A DNA stretch of 64,000 nt from Rhynchonema sp. JSB1_4 (GCA_030248065.1 JASAMV010006200.1:59747-123746); one strand, 5' to 3'. Numbered from the stretch's first letter, positions 1 through 12,008 are shown. The notes: a model not told the origin generated them from the letters alone. A program made the numbers and translations.

Positions 1-3000
1 TCGGTATCGAATGTCGTTGCCGTCGCGTTTGAACTTTTTGTGCGGCTTTTCGCTGATCACAAACACGACGTCAGCCGGCACGTGATTGGGCAGACGGTTG
101 CCTTCGTTAGCGAATGTCACCTGAGTTGGCGAGTGGCATCGAAAATCAATTTCAACGAACAAAACAAAGAAACGAACTATCCTAAGAGCCAGAGAGAGAT
201 ACAGAAATAAATTTAATTAACGAACAACTATGAAATGAAATACCTTTTCTGGTTTACCACAGAAGTTTGGCTTCCATGAATAAACCAGGGGAACACCATA
301 TACAGTCGACTCCTATACTGAACCTCTACAAATGTAGTGAATTCTCTATACAGTCAACGCATGGGGTGTTCCGAAAGTAGCTACAGACCAGGTTAAAGTT
401 GCCGCCTGAGAAACTAATACGAAGAGGGTTCAAACAAGCCAGAAATTGAGTAACGGGCGTTTTCGGGCATGGGAATCCGAAAAATGGCTCAATGTCTCAG
501 TCATACGAAGAAATCGCACAGCCTAATTTTTGGACACAAGTTTAACGGGCTCTACTTCTTGTACGACCAAAAGTTTAACGTTATTTTCGGATTCCCCGCG
601 ACCGAAAACCCTCGTTACAAAAAATTTTTTTGGCACATTTGAAGCCTTTTCGTATGTGTTTCTCACACGTCATCCTTGACCCAGTGTAGCTATTTTTTCC
701 ATTCACTATGCAGAGAGTTGACTGCACTGCATGTGGAGGTTGTTTTCTAAGAGCTAAAACCTCATTTGTCGCACCTTTGTGCCCTGTTTCCATCCGGGAT
801 GCACATTGACTTTGAGTATGGCTTCCTCGGTGCGTCGTGTGTGACCGTCTTCTTCAACAACAGTACGTGTGATCTGCATGTTCTTCGTGGTGCCTGCAAT
901 ACAATAAACCGAATTCAGACCTTTCTTGTGCTTCAGTGCTGGTCAGGTTTGGAGCTTGGGCTCATTTATGTGAGTTGACTGGCCAGTGGCCAGGGTGTAA
1001 TTTTGAAATTTGGTCAATCGCCACGAAGCGAAAAGTCCATGTTGGGTTATGCTTGCCCATAACATGACAAGACAAGCGATTCAAAAAGTTGCTTTAAACG
1101 ACTTTTTGAAGCAATCCAATGCATCAGCAAAGACCCGCCCGGTGGGTCCCATCCTGCCAAAATCAAGATTAATATTTCACCAGAGAATCGCAAGTTAAAA
1201 ATTATAGTTAATATTTGCGAAGACAATCCCTGCGGGTCGGGTTAGAGGTCGGGGGGGGGGGGTACCCGACACCCGACATCTGGAAGTACCCGACACCCGA
1301 CATCTCAGAAAAAAAGCCGACACCCGACAGTTGCAAAAAAACCCGACACCCGACATCTAGTTTTTGAAAAAAACCCGACACCCGACACCTGTTTTTGGAC
1401 CAAAAACAGGCAAATTTTTGCTCATTTGCATCATGAGTGCAATTTTTTGGCTCAAGTTACTGAATTCAAGTATTTTCACACGAAATAAACACCAAAATGC
1501 CATATTCTGCGTCTTCGGAAACATTTGGTTCGAAGAAAATTTTCTCTCAAAATTCTTCTCTCAAGCAATACTGATGTTTTGAACCGTAAGTGTCGGGTGT
1601 CGGCTGTCGGGTCCGAAAAAACCCGACACCCGACATCTGGGGGTACCCGACACCCGACACCTACACTTTTTTGGCACCCGACACCCGACAGCCGACATCT
1701 CTCTAACCCTACCTGCGGGTCACAAACATTGACACTAACCAGTCAACAAGTCCTCGAGCGACACAGCCAGATTGTACGTGAGCGGTGGATCGTGCACCTT
1801 CGGGCGTTTCGGTGCCGGACGCGGGTGCGGGTGAGCCCAGGGTGGTTGATGTCCGTCATCAAAGAACGGGTGCCCGGCACCGCCCATACCCATGAAAGTT
1901 GCGCTGCGTTTGCGACCCATGCGGCCGTTCGCAAATGGGTGCGCGCCGAATGGATGAGCACTGCCGAAGAATTGCGAGAACACATGGAACGGATCACTGA
2001 AATACGGAAAATGAATATGTGGGCTACATATTACATGCAGGTATATACCTGCGGATGAAAAAACGGTTGTTTTGTGAAATGTTTTTTTCCGACGATCCCT
2101 GGAGCTGAGAAAAAACGAAAAAAACGCAGCAGCTTGGAATCATTTTTTAGAAAGCTAGATTTTAGATTTTAGCACGTAGATTTTTTCGCCAAATTCAGAA
2201 AATATTTTCGTGAGACCGACTTTGGTCGAAGGTGCGAGGTGCAAAAGTGCCCCTTTTATTATTTGGGTCGTCGTAACGAATGTCAAAAACACCCTAAGAC
2301 AGCACGACATATGGACTAGACCAGGATTAGAGCTAGAGGTCGGGGGAGGGGGTACCCGACAACAACATCTGGAAGTAGCCGACACCCGACATATGGTTAA
2401 AAAAAGACAAAATTTTGCTCATTTGTTCACTTTAATGCAATTTTTGCTCAATTTACTAAATTAGAGGTTTTTTCAAGCGAAATAAACATCAAAATGTTAC
2501 ATTCTGCTCTTTCAGAAACATTTGATTTGAAGATTTGGTTTCTCTCTCAAAAATTCTTCTCTCAGCAAAACGGATGTTTTGAACCGTAACTGTCTAGTGT
2601 CGGCTGTCGGGTCCCAAAAAGGTGGCCGTCGAAAACCCCGAAAAAAAACCCCGAAACGGAAAACTCCGGAAAAAAACCCGAAAACGAAAAACTACGAAAA
2701 AAAACCCGAAAACGGAAAACCCCGAACAAAGCCCGAAAAATAAAAAATGTCAGGGATGAAAAAAATTCTTCCTAGAGATGGGCATTCATGTCTCTCGTGA
2801 TCCACGAGTGAAACATCACCCCTACAGTTGACAAATTGGCTTCGGACCAGACTTGAACATAGGCTAAGGGCGGACTTAGGTTGAACACGGAAACCGGAAC
2901 ACGGAAATATTTCCGTGTTCCGTGAATATTTTGGAGAATCACAGAACACGGAAATATTTCCGTGTTCCGTGTTCCGCGAATCTTTTGGAGAATCACGGAA

Positions 3001-3952
3001 CACGGAAATATTTACGTGCCACGGAACACGGCAATGATTCAGGCACGCAAACGATGCTTTTGCAGTGATGATGACAAAAGCCAGCGTGCTGACGTCAAAA
3101 GCCCGCGGTTATTTCTCGGGGTTTTTTCGGCGTTTTTTTTCGGGGTTTTCGACCCCAACCCCCACAAAAAAACCCGACACCTGACGCCTACACTTTTTTG
3201 ACACCCGACATCAGTGCTGTGGCTACTTTGGCGGGGCGGGTAGGGCACATAGGTAGTGGGGGTAGTGTACCTGGGATTTTGGGGGGGGGAATCCGGTTTG
3301 GGGGGGAGGGGGGAAGATTTTTCGGGGCAGGTAGGGTAAAACACAAGTTTTTTCGCGTGCCTGTTTTTATGTACTAAAAAGTACATATATCGCGCGCAGC
3401 GCGCGATTTTTTGCACTTTTTAGGGTTTTCGGTCGAAATTTGGGCATTTTTGACCGAAAAAAATGGGCATTTTAGAGGTAAAAATCGGGGCGGGTAAGGT
3501 ACCAGGGTACAGTCCAACCCCAAGGTACAGTCTCCCCCCCAGCCCCCAGAAGTAGCCACAGCACTCCCCCGGCCCCGACCGAACGTCAGCAGGCCAGCAA
3601 GAACGCTGCATGAAATGCCAACTTACTGAAATTCAAAGTAGCTGCTGCGATTTGAGCCCATGAAATCAGTGGTTGACGTGAACGTTGGCGGTGGCGGTCG
3701 AGTGCCACCAGATCGCACACCCTCCTCCCCATACTGATCGTAAAGTTGCTTCTTCTTCGTGTCAGACAAAACTTCGTACGCCTCCGCAATATCTTTGAAT
3801 TTTGCTTCAGCGTCGTGTGATTTATTTTTGTCCGGATGAAACTTCAGCGCCATTTTTCGATAGGCTTTCTTGATGGTCGTCTCATCGTGAGACTCGAAGC
3901 TACTCAAGCCCAATATTTGATAATAGTCTTTGCTTTTTGAACTTGCAGCCAT
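1..3952 (-). CDS. DNAJB: DNAJB-type Hsp40 co-chaperone (DNAJB1/4/5 class), 5' part
   Basis: Type II J-domain protein that stimulates Hsp70 ATPase and binds clients through its C-terminal beta domains, in cytosol or nucleus. Four exons are read on the minus strand: 3627-3952, 1740-1996, 775-893 and 1-120. All have GT/AG borders and matching phases, and the gene continues off the left edge. Exon 1 starts at ATG 3952 and carries the J domain with YYQILGL, the HPD loop (FHPDKN) and AEAYEVLSD. Exon 2 has the G/F-rich linker ([11 protein letters not shown]) and begins the C-terminal domain ([18 protein letters not shown]). Exon 3 ends HPGWKQGTK. Exon 4 has [20 protein letters not shown]. These align in order with human DNAJB1. 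An acceptor-like TTTTTCAG lies just 5' of the ATG, so a 5' UTR intron or trans-splice site is possible. Introns 1 and 2 are full of MITEs. The orthology group within DNAJB1/4/5 is not resolved. Confidence 0.93.
1237..1711. mobile_element. Non-autonomous hAT-like MITE, family F5, in DNAJB intron 2
   Basis: The terminal inverted repeats read TCGGGTTAGAG at the left and CTCTAACCCTA at the right. They are flanked by a perfect 8-bp direct repeat CCTGCGGG (1229-1236 and 1712-1719), the hAT target-site signature. Inside each end are tandem GACACCCGACATC-type repeats and a G-run. The centre is AT-rich with no transposase. A second complete copy in the opposite orientation is at 38648-39123. Confidence 0.88.
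2328..2615. mobile_element. Truncated F5 hAT-like MITE
   Basis: It begins TAGAGCTAGAGGTCGGGGG, followed by the F5 subterminal CCGACACCCGACAT repeats and the same AT-rich core as the complete copies. The right terminal repeat is missing after GGCTGTCGGGTCCC. It lies in DNAJB intron 1. Confidence 0.6.
2625..2740. repeat. GAAAACCCC-type simple repeat
   Basis: About 115 bases made of irregular units of the form (C)CCGAAAAAAAACC. This is purine-rich low-complexity sequence with no coding signal, in DNAJB intron 1. Confidence 0.7.
2884..3033. repeat. Tandem palindromic repeat (GGAACACGGAAATATTTCC)
   Basis: The unit is a palindrome built on CGGAACACGGAAAT and its complement. It is perfect over 28 bp at 2895-2922 and over 24 bp at 2944-2967, with a third degenerate unit near 2997-3030. 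The units are separated by a repeated TTTTGGAGAATCAC spacer. Lies in DNAJB intron 1. Confidence 0.75.
3212..3565. mobile_element. hAT-like MITE, family F3
   Basis: Terminal repeats are CAGTGCTGTGGCTACTT at the left and its complement AAGTAGCCACAGCACT at the right. Next to each end are GGGGCGGGTAGGGTACC-type repeats. The core contains a perfect TCGCGCGCAGCGCGCGA palindrome. The last base of the right repeat differs and no intact 8-bp duplication is seen here; the copy at 21262-21695 has one. It lies in DNAJB intron 1, immediately downstream of exon 1. Confidence 0.75.
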
Positions 3953-4410
3953 TTTGTGGAAAATCACTGCTGAAAAATAAAAAAATTACGGACAACTGTT
4001 GCAGTGCAGACTATTTTAACTCGGCAATGCTGTGGCACTGGGGTGGGAAAAGAGGAACACAAGCTGCAACACGAAACGTAAGCACGCTTGCACGCACGAC
4101 CACGACACAGCCCAGACTTTTCGAAAAACATTGACGACCATCCCACGCAATTTCGCAACCAGTGTTGGAGGGGAGCTGGGCGGTCTGGAGGAGAAAGAAT
4201 TCACATATTTTGGTCGCACAATGACGTCATGAGAATTGGTCGGTCAATTTTTTTCCTGACCTGAATCGTAAAGCGGAACAGTGACGGGGCAGTGACGTTG
4301 CGTTGCGTGATCGCACACAAAACGGCATGTGGACACTTGTTGATAAAGACAAAAATAATAAATGTCTTTTTTGTCTTTAATGTCTTTTTTGTCTTTAATG
4401 TCTTTCGCGT

Positions 4411-4871
4411 CAGTGTTGGAGGTACTCTGGAGGGGGGGATACCTACTGTACCGCGCTCAGAGAGGGGGGGATACCTACTGTACCAGAGCCGATGGCCTGG
4501 GGGGGTTATGTACCTAGGGGGGGTTTGGGGGGGGGGTTGGGGGGGTTAGGTTTTGGGGTGAAAATTTTTAATGTGTTTATTATGTGTGGAATCGTGTGAA
4601 AACGTGGTATTTGCGCGCGTAGCGCGCGAATTTTGGGTAATTTGAGGCAAAAACCACTGATTTTACACTAATTTTGGCCATTTTGGTCAAAAATTGGCAC
4701 TTTTTGGGCAAAATCGGGGGGATACCTACTACCGGGGTGAAAATCGGGGGGGATACCTACCTACTGTACCATGCCAAACATCGGGGGGGATAACTACTCT
4801 ACCAGGCGAGGGGGGATACCTACTGTACAGGGGGGGGCTACCCCCCCCAAACCCCCCCACCTCCAACACTG
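4411..4871. mobile_element. hAT-like MITE, family F4 (copy A)
   Basis: Terminal repeats are CAGTGTTGGAGGT and ACCTCCAACACTG. A perfect 8-bp duplication TTTCGCGT lies at 4403-4410 and 4872-4879. The subterminal repeats are GGGGGGATACCTACTGTACC units on both sides of an AT-rich core that holds a GCGCGCGTAGCGCGCG palindrome. There is no transposase. Confidence 0.92.
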
Positions 4872-5279
4872 TTTCGCGTCAACAACTATGCATTACCACG
4901 CTGCGTATAGGGCAGTTGTTGATATAAAGACAAAAAAGACAAAAATAATTGGATGTCAACAACTATGCAAGCATTACCACGCTGCGTATAGGACACTTGT
5001 TGACATAGACAAAAATAGTTGGGTGTCAACAACTGTGCGTTGATTGGAGCAGAGACAGTTCGGTCAGGTGAACAACATATGAAGAACGCAAATGCGATCG
5101 CACGCGCACCCGGCAAACATGGTGAAATATTTTCCTTGCAAAATAAATTTTGAGAGCAAGTTATTCTATAAATTTTGAACTACCGCCATCTGATGTGCAA
5201 GTCTTCCTGTGCCTGAAAGGAACAGATCAGAGAAAATACCGCAGGTGTTTAACTACAAACCGCTGCGTGATTTCAGTCA

Positions 5280-5642
5280 TAGTGTTTCCTGTTTTTATTG
5301 GTCCAAGGAAACACGCCGGCCCGTGTTATATAACTGAACTTCTAGTTGAGGTCGAGATTGCAATTTCGATTCGATCACGCAGCTGGCAAAAGCGTGTCAA
5401 AGTTTGCGTGTGGAATCTAACAACAGCAATGTTTCACATGCTCGCTGTGAGCTTTGTGCGTGTGCGCTGCCAGCATGTCAGTGACACATTTCACTATGTT
5501 TGCTGCTGTGTGTGGTGCTTGGATTAACAAGGACACATTCTTAATCTCTTTCATTGGTTTCTGAAATCTCGACCCCAAACTGGAGTTGAGTTATAACGTG
5601 GGGTAGCTTGTTTCCTTTGACTTGCATAAAAAGGAAACACTA
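5280..5642. mobile_element. TA-flanked MITE with long terminal inverted repeats (copy A)
   Basis: The ends read TAGTGTTTCCTG at the left and AGGAAACACTA at the right, with imperfect inverted repetition continuing about 80 bases inward (GGAAACA, TTATAACT and GAGGTCGAGAT blocks). TA at both ends fits a Tc1/mariner-type insertion. Open frames inside it are short and are not recognised. Copies occur in B (12610-12972) and C (17439-17801). Confidence 0.65.
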
Positions 5643-5887
5643 TAGTTGTTGCCAAAATGATCAGGCGCACACATGATCTAATTTGCGCAAATTCTCGTTT
5701 AGTTTCCAAAATGGGGCGCAAGAAACTGCTAAACTGCTAAACTCACCCTAATGAGTGCTGGATCAACGCCACATACGATAGCAGACGGACGGTGCACCAG
5801 GTCATCGTCCGTGTGAATATGCAATACATGAATAAGTAACAACAGCCGCATACGTCAAATCACACACACGCAAGCCACTTCGTATCG

Positions 5888-6251
5888 TATAGTCCAGCCA
5901 CAAACTCATGAGACGACTTATTTTGAAGTTGACCTGAACGGATCCAATAATGTTCCGGTTCCACGTGGTTCGGAAATGAAAGAAGGAGAAATGCATGTAT
6001 TTTTTTAAAAACTCGCCCTCTACCTCAGTGCGTAAATTCCCTTTTGACTCCCAAAACATTTGTGTGTGGAACGATGTTGCTGTTCGCGTAAGCACGCAAC
6101 AAATAGAGGTCAGCCAGCTGGAACTTGTCATCATGTCTCTCGGCCCAATCTCTTTCTTTTGTTTGCGAAAACCCGTGTAACCGGTGCATTTTTTAAATTG
6201 GCCAAGCAAGCTTTAAAAAGAGTCGTCTCATGAGCACGTAGCTGGACTATA
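5888..6251. mobile_element. TA-flanked MITE, TATAGTCCAGC family (copy A)
   Basis: The left end is TATAGTCCAGCCAC followed by CTCATGAGACGAC. The right end carries the complements GTCGTCTCATGAG and GCTGGACTATA. The terminal repeats are therefore about 30 bp, with TA at both borders. The interior is about 300 bp with no recognised protein. Copies occur at 12009-12372 and 18047-18410. Confidence 0.7.
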
Positions 6252-7109
6252 CGTTGTCAAGAACGAGCGATGGACTGAGTTCAATGAAACACGCGTCACT
6301 GAAACATCACAGGATCACGTGCTGAAGGTCGGTCACACCGGTGCAGTTGCGGCTTTGTACGTGCTTGAGCCTATTCCCACGTGATGGTAAGCATGTTTCT
6401 ATGTAATACTCCATCGTATGTCTTTTGTCGTTCTGATTATCGACATGAGTTGGATCATAAACACCGGTCATGAAATAAAATTTTGAGTGAAAGATGCCTC
6501 CCACGCTTACCCAACACAGTTTCGGAAACAACCTTGCCGGGGTTGCTGGTATGATACACCTTGCCCAGTAAACATCCAATGAAGAGTTTGCATAGCTTAA
6601 CCAAGATTCCTACACCACTTCAAACCTGAAACAAGTTACATACATGCTCAGATAAAGGAAACGAACATTACTGAAGTTTAAACTTTATTTTTGTCTTTAT
6701 GTCAACAACTGTCCTATATGTTGGGTTTTTATACGGTTCGTGTTTTCTAGTTGTCTGTTTTTTCACTATTTGTTAATTGTTAGGGTTATCTAGTGTTACA
6801 GCAGTTTTTGTTACCGTTTGTTAGTTTTTCTGTCGTGAGAAAAAAAAACCCCCCCCACCCCCCCTACATGAGCAAGAAATAAAAATTTCTATCAGTGAGT
6901 TTGGCACGAGGTTGTCGTGTCGTTGCACCAAATCGGTCTGGTCGATCTGTTGCACAAAAATATACGGGTTCCTGGGCAGGTCACATTGCTGATACAGCAG
7001 TGCAATGTTGTTTGTACTATACATGTCAGACACGACAACAGCAACAATCAATAGCAACTAAAAATAATAAAACCGTGGAAACTACAACAACTTTGTTGCT
7101 TGCTCTCCT

Positions 7110-8031
7110 GAGCCCGGTCCACAGAAGCGGATTACACTGACACTATAGTCTGTTGATTATATTTCGACATAGTGTATAAAAGCCCCATTCAGCGATGTTT
7201 GGAGCGGGTTGGGTCGACGCCATTCTAAATGAATGTTTCAAGCATTGCTAACTCAGGCAAAAGACCGATTGAACATTGCTTGCCGCGTGGCGCAAAAACA
7301 CGTGGCCTGTCATCGCACAGCACCAACAATGTTCAATGGCTCTGCGAATGAGTTGGCAATGCCTGAAACATTCATTTAGAATGGCGTCGACCCAGCCCGC
7401 TCCAAACATCGCTGAATGGGGCTTATGCACTATGTCGAAATATAATCAACAGACTAATAACACTAGCGTTGACACTAACACTAACATAAACGTAAGGATT
7501 TTCTCTTTTGTGTTTACTTTTATGTTAACCTTTGTGTTAGTGTTAGTGTTAACGGAAGTGTTAGTGTTATACTTGCGTATTTTTCCGCAAAATATATTTT
7601 TGAAAAAAAAAACCGTTTTTTTTCCGGAAAAAAACCGTTTTTTTCCATATATTTTTCCAGTACTTAAGGATACCCATGGTCCAAAAACGCCTATTTTGGA
7701 GAAAATTTTGTCTGGAAATGGCCTGAAACAGGCTAAAAATGCAACTGGAGATTAAAAAGCGCTCATTTTGAACTGTTTAGCACCGATTTACATTGGTTTT
7801 GACAACATCCTTTCGCAACCTTTGAAAATATTTCGGAAATTTTTGAAAAAAAACGGTTTTTTTTCCAAAAGTTGCCACTTGGAAAAATTTCCGGAAAAAT
7901 AAAAACGTATTTTTCCGGGCCTCGGAAAAAAAACGGTTTTTTTCGGTTTTCTTTCGGAAAAAAACGGTTTTTTTCCCGGCCCGCAAGTATAGTTAGTGTA
8001 AGTGTTAAGTTCGCTTCTGTGGACCGGGCCC
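7110..8031. mobile_element. Inverted-repeat element with internal 307-bp hairpin (copy A)
   Basis: The outer terminal repeats are GAGCCCGGTCCACAGAAGCG at the left and CGCTTCTGTGGACCGGGCCC at the right. Positions 7148-7454 form a large imperfect hairpin whose arms start GTCTGTTGATTATATTTCG and end with the complement. To its right are TTAGTG/CACTAA tandem repeats and runs of AAACGGTTTTTTTCC. No clear target duplication was found. The same element is at 10261-11181 (inverted) and 19240-20160. Confidence 0.7.
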
Positions 8032-8839
8032 AGTGCGTCCCATTCAGGATCAGCCCGCACCGCCTGAATTTACAGCCTGAAACGAGACCGCAACACAGTT
8101 ACATGTGCATGAGCTGAGTGAGGAGGAGCAGTATCATAAAACCACACGCGAACAGAGCGAGCACGTGGCAAGGGCAAGGCAAGCAGAGCAAACAAACATG
8201 ATTGATGCTGAGCCTGAGCCTGATATCACGAACACTGAATGCGTCGTTATTGGTGCTGGTGCTGACGCTGACGGTCTTGAGCTTGAACAAATAGAAGTTG
8301 AGGACGAGAATGAAAAGCGCGTCGTTGTGTGTCCACTGCAAGAACAACAAACCAGGTCATGTGCGCAAAAAAAGTTTATCAGAATGATTCCTCGAGCTCG
8401 AGCAACCGACGCGATCGGTTCGCATATGCCATCCACTTCAACTGCATTCGTTGAACGCGTCAAGCCATCGGTTAGTTGGTCAATGATCTTCGTTTCCCCC
8501 TTCTCGTAAAATTCTTTTAATACCTCTACTCCGGCCGGGCACAACATTGTCAGATGGGGGCACAGCATCTCCGCTTCAGAAGCAGCCACAGCGCTTACCC
8601 CCATAACGCACAACAGTGTCCAGCCCCGTTTTTTTTTCAGTAAAAAAACGGAAAAAACCGTTTCTTTTTTGGAGCCAGGTTGTTTCCAAAATAAGTTACC
8701 GGACAAACAGGGTAATTTACCGTGGAAACAGAAAATACAGACCCCCCCGGAGCAGAGCCCCGCCCCCCCGTAATACAGCCCGCCCCAAAGGGGTCAGTGA
8801 ATTAATAGAGCCCCGGAACCAGCGTGGCTCCTGGGGGCG

Positions 8840-9210
8840 GGAGGGGTCCCCCTCGGGTGCGGTATCTCCTCCCCCCCAACCCCCCCCCCACCCCCCCCCA
8901 CCCCCCCCACCCTCAGGTGGTCACTATCCCCCTATCTCCCCCTCCGGGTACAGGATCCCCCAACACAACCCCCACCAAACACACACAAAAAAAAAAAAAA
9001 CAAAAAAAAAAAAAAACAAAAAAAAAACAAAAAAAACACCACACAAAAAACAAAAAAACAAAAAAAACCCCAAAAAAACACAAAAAAACAAAAAAACTAA
9101 ACAACCAACCAACAACCCAAACACAAACCCAACACCCCCCCCCCCCCCCTGTCCCCCCAATTTTCTAAAAAAAACAACAAACCAAACACAAACCAACACC
9201 CCCCCCCCCC
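8840..9210. repeat. A/C-only low-complexity tract at the A/B inversion axis
   Basis: From about 8875 the sequence becomes C-runs broken by single A. From about 8965 it is almost only A and C, for example CAAAAAAAAAACAAAAAAC and ACCCAAACACAAACCC, until about 9205. To the left the sequence still matches copy C up to about 21060. To the right it resumes as the inverse of copy C near 21222. The poly-Lys and poly-Pro frames here are not genes. Confidence 0.85.
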
Positions 9211-10260
9211 CCCTTTCGGAGGGGAGATGGTGTACCACCGAGGGGGGGAAGACCAAAATTCAGGAAAAAGTCACTTTTTGAGGTGGAAAATTTGACCTAT
9301 TTGTGCCCCTTTTTGGAAAAAATTCTTCATAAAAAGGGTATTTTGGTGACTTTTGCAGGCAAAAATTGGGGGAGATCCTGTACCCGGAGGGGGAGATAGG
9401 GGGATAGTGACCACCTGAGGAGGAGATACCGCACCCGAGGGGGACCCCTCCCGCCCCCAGGAGCCACACTGGTTCCGGGGCTCTATTAATTCACTGACCC
9501 CATTTGGGGCGGGCTGTATTACGGGGGGGCGGGGCTCTGCTCCGGGGGGGTCTGTATTTCTGTTTCCACGGTAAATTACCCATGATTTTGTCCGGTAACT
9601 TATTTTGGAAACAACCTGGCTCCAAAAAAGAAACGGTTTTTTCCGTTTTTTTACTGAAAAAAAAACGGGGCTGGACACTGTTGTGCCTTATGGGGGTAAG
9701 CGCTGTGGCTGCTTCTGAAGCGGAGATGCTGTGCCCCCATCTGACAATGTTGTGCCCCGGCCTGGAGTCGAGGTATTAAAAGAATTTTACGAGAAGGGAA
9801 ACGAAGATCATTGACCAACTAACCGATGGCTTGACGCCTTCAACGAATGCAGTTGAAGTGGATGGCATATGCAAACCAATCGCGTCGGTTGCTCGAGCTC
9901 GAGGAATCATTCTGATAAACTTTTTTTGCGCACATGACCTGGTTTGTTGTTCTTGCAGTGGACACACAACGACGCGCTTTTCATTCTCGTCCTCAACTTC
10001 TATTTGTTCAAGCTCAAGACCGTCAGCGTCAGCACCAGCACCAATAACGACACATTCAGTGTTCGTGATATCAGGCTCAGGCTCAGCATCAATCATGTTT
10101 GTTTGCTCTGCTTGCCTTGCCCTTGCCACTGCTCGCTCTGTTCGCGTGTGGTTTTATGATACTGCTCCTCCTCACTCAGCTCATGCACATGTAACTGTGT
10201 TGCGGTCTCGTTTCAGGCTGTAAATTCAGGCGGTGCGGGCTGATCCTGAATGGGACGCAC

Positions 10261-11181
10261 TGGGCCCGGTCCACAGAAGCGAACTTAACACTTACACTAA
10301 CTATACTTGCGGGCCGGGAAAAAAACCGTTTTTTTCCGAAAGAAAACCGAAAAAAACCGTTTTTTTCCGAGGCCCGGAAAAATACGTTTTTATTTTTCCG
10401 GAAATTTTTCCAAGTGGCAACTTTTGGAAAAAAAACCGTTTTTTTTTCAAAAATTTCCGAAATATTTTCAAAGGTTGCGAAAGGATGTTGTCAAAACCAA
10501 TGTAAATCGGTGCTAAACAGTTCAAAATGAGCGCTTTTTAATCTCCAGTTGCATTTTTAGCCTGTTTCAGGCCATTTCCAGACAAAATTTTCTCCAAAAT
10601 AGGCGTTTTTGGACCATGGGTATCCTTAAGTACTGGAAAAATATATGGAAAAAACGGTTTTTTTTCCGGAAAAAAAACGGTTTTTTCAAAAATATATTTT
10701 GCGGAAAAATACGCAAGTATAACACTAACACTTCCGTTAACACTAACACTAACACAAAGGTTAACATAAAAGTAAACACAAAAGAGAAAATCCTTACGTT
10801 TATGTTAGTGTTAGTGTCAACGCTAGTGTTATTAGTCTGTTGATTATATTTCGACATAGTGCATAAGCCCCATTCAGCGATGTTTGGAGCGGGCTGGGTC
10901 GACGCCATTCTAAATGAATGTTTCAGGCATTGCCAACTCATTCGCAGAGCCATTGAACATTGTTGGTGCTGTGCGATGACAGGCCACGTGTTTTTGCGCC
11001 ACGCGGCAAGCAATGTTCAATCGGTCTTTTGCCTGAGTTAGCAATGCTTGAAACATTCATTTAGAATGGCGTCGACCCAACCCGCTCCAAACATCGCTGA
11101 ATGGGGCTTTTATACACTATGTCGAAATATAATCAACAGACTATAGTGTCAGTGTAATCCGCTTCTGTGGACCGGGCTCAG
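10261..11181 (-). mobile_element. Inverted-repeat element with hairpin (copy B)
   Basis: Same element as 7110-8031 in the opposite orientation. Ends are GGGCCCGGTCCACAGAAGCG and CGCTTCTGTGGACCGGGCTC, with the hairpin at 10835-11141. Confidence 0.7.
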
Positions 11182-12008
11182 GAGAGCAAGCAACAAAGTT
11201 GTTGTAGTTTCCACGGTTTTATTATTTTTAGTTGCTATTGATTGTTGCTGTTGTCGTGTCTGACATGTATAGTACAAACAACATTGCACTGCTGTATCAG
11301 CAATGTGACCTGCCCAGGAACCCGTATATTTTTGTGCAACAGATCGACCAGACCGATTTGGTGCAACGACACGACAACCTCGTGCCAAACTCACTGATAG
11401 AAATTTTTATTTCTTGCTCATGTACTCACGACAGAAAAACTAACAAACGGTAACAAAAACTGCTGTAACACTAGATAACCCTAACAATTAACAAATAGTG
11501 AAAAAACAGACAACTAGAAAACACGAACAAAAAACCCAACATATAGGACAGTTGTTGACATAAAGACAAAAATAAAGTTTAAACTTCAGTAATGTTCGTT
11601 TCCTTTATCTGAGCATGTATGTAACTTGTTTCAGGTTTGAAGTGGTGTAGGAATCTTGGTTAAGCTATGCAAACTCTTCATTGGATGTTTACTGGGCAAG
11701 GTGTATCATACCAGCAACCCCGGCAAGGTTGTTTCCGAAACTGTGTTGGGTAAGCGTGGGAGGCATCTTTCACTCAAAATTTTATTTCATGACCGGTGTT
11801 TATGATCCAACTCATGTCGATAATCAGAACGACAAAAGACATACGATGGAGTATTACATAGAAACATGCTTACCATCACGTGGGAATAGGCTCAAGCACG
11901 TACAAAGCCGCAACTGCACCGGTGTGACCGACCTTCAGCACGTGATCCTGTGATGTTTCAGTGACGCGTGTTTCATTGAACTCAGTCCATCGCTCGTTCT
12001 TGACAACG

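Larger units (their letters stand above)
2780..8965 (+). repeat. Segmental repeat unit, copy A
   Basis: First of three copies of a roughly 6-kb block holding DNAJB exon 1 (minus strand) plus several MITEs. Copy B (about 9210-15030) is its inverse and copy C (about 15035-21222) repeats it directly. Copy A differs from B and C at shared single-base positions, for example near 5112, 5486, 8163, 8248 and 8424, where B and C agree with each other. Copy A also has a private A-run/C-run insertion at about 6841-6867. I see no convincing gene other than DNAJB exon 1. Confidence 0.85.

Noticed and set aside
1237..1711. TAGGGTTAGAG ends as telomere repeats
   Set aside because: They are terminal inverted repeats of an element with an 8-bp target duplication, not a TTAGGG array.
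5150..5527. 125-codon frame present in all three repeat copies
   Set aside because: Overlaps the terminal inverted repeat of a MITE; no domain, and identical copies give no selective evidence.
6307..6579. 90-codon minus-strand frame with possible splice edges (AAACTGTGTTGGGTAAGC)
   Set aside because: Unrecognised and short, with ambiguous frame. It could be an exon of a broken gene in the repeat unit but cannot be supported.
8105..8509. Acidic 134-codon frame (repeated as 117 codons at 20293-20646 and inverted at 9776-10129)
   Set aside because: The frame differs between copy A and copies B/C at its N-terminus because of a one- to two-base change. The copies are too similar for conservation to mean anything, and no family is recognised. 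It remains possible that it is an exon of a transposon gene.
8616..9281. Long frame rich in Lys and Pro (221 codons)
   Set aside because: Produced entirely by the A-run/C-run tract and MITE G-runs; no start context, splice sites or domain.
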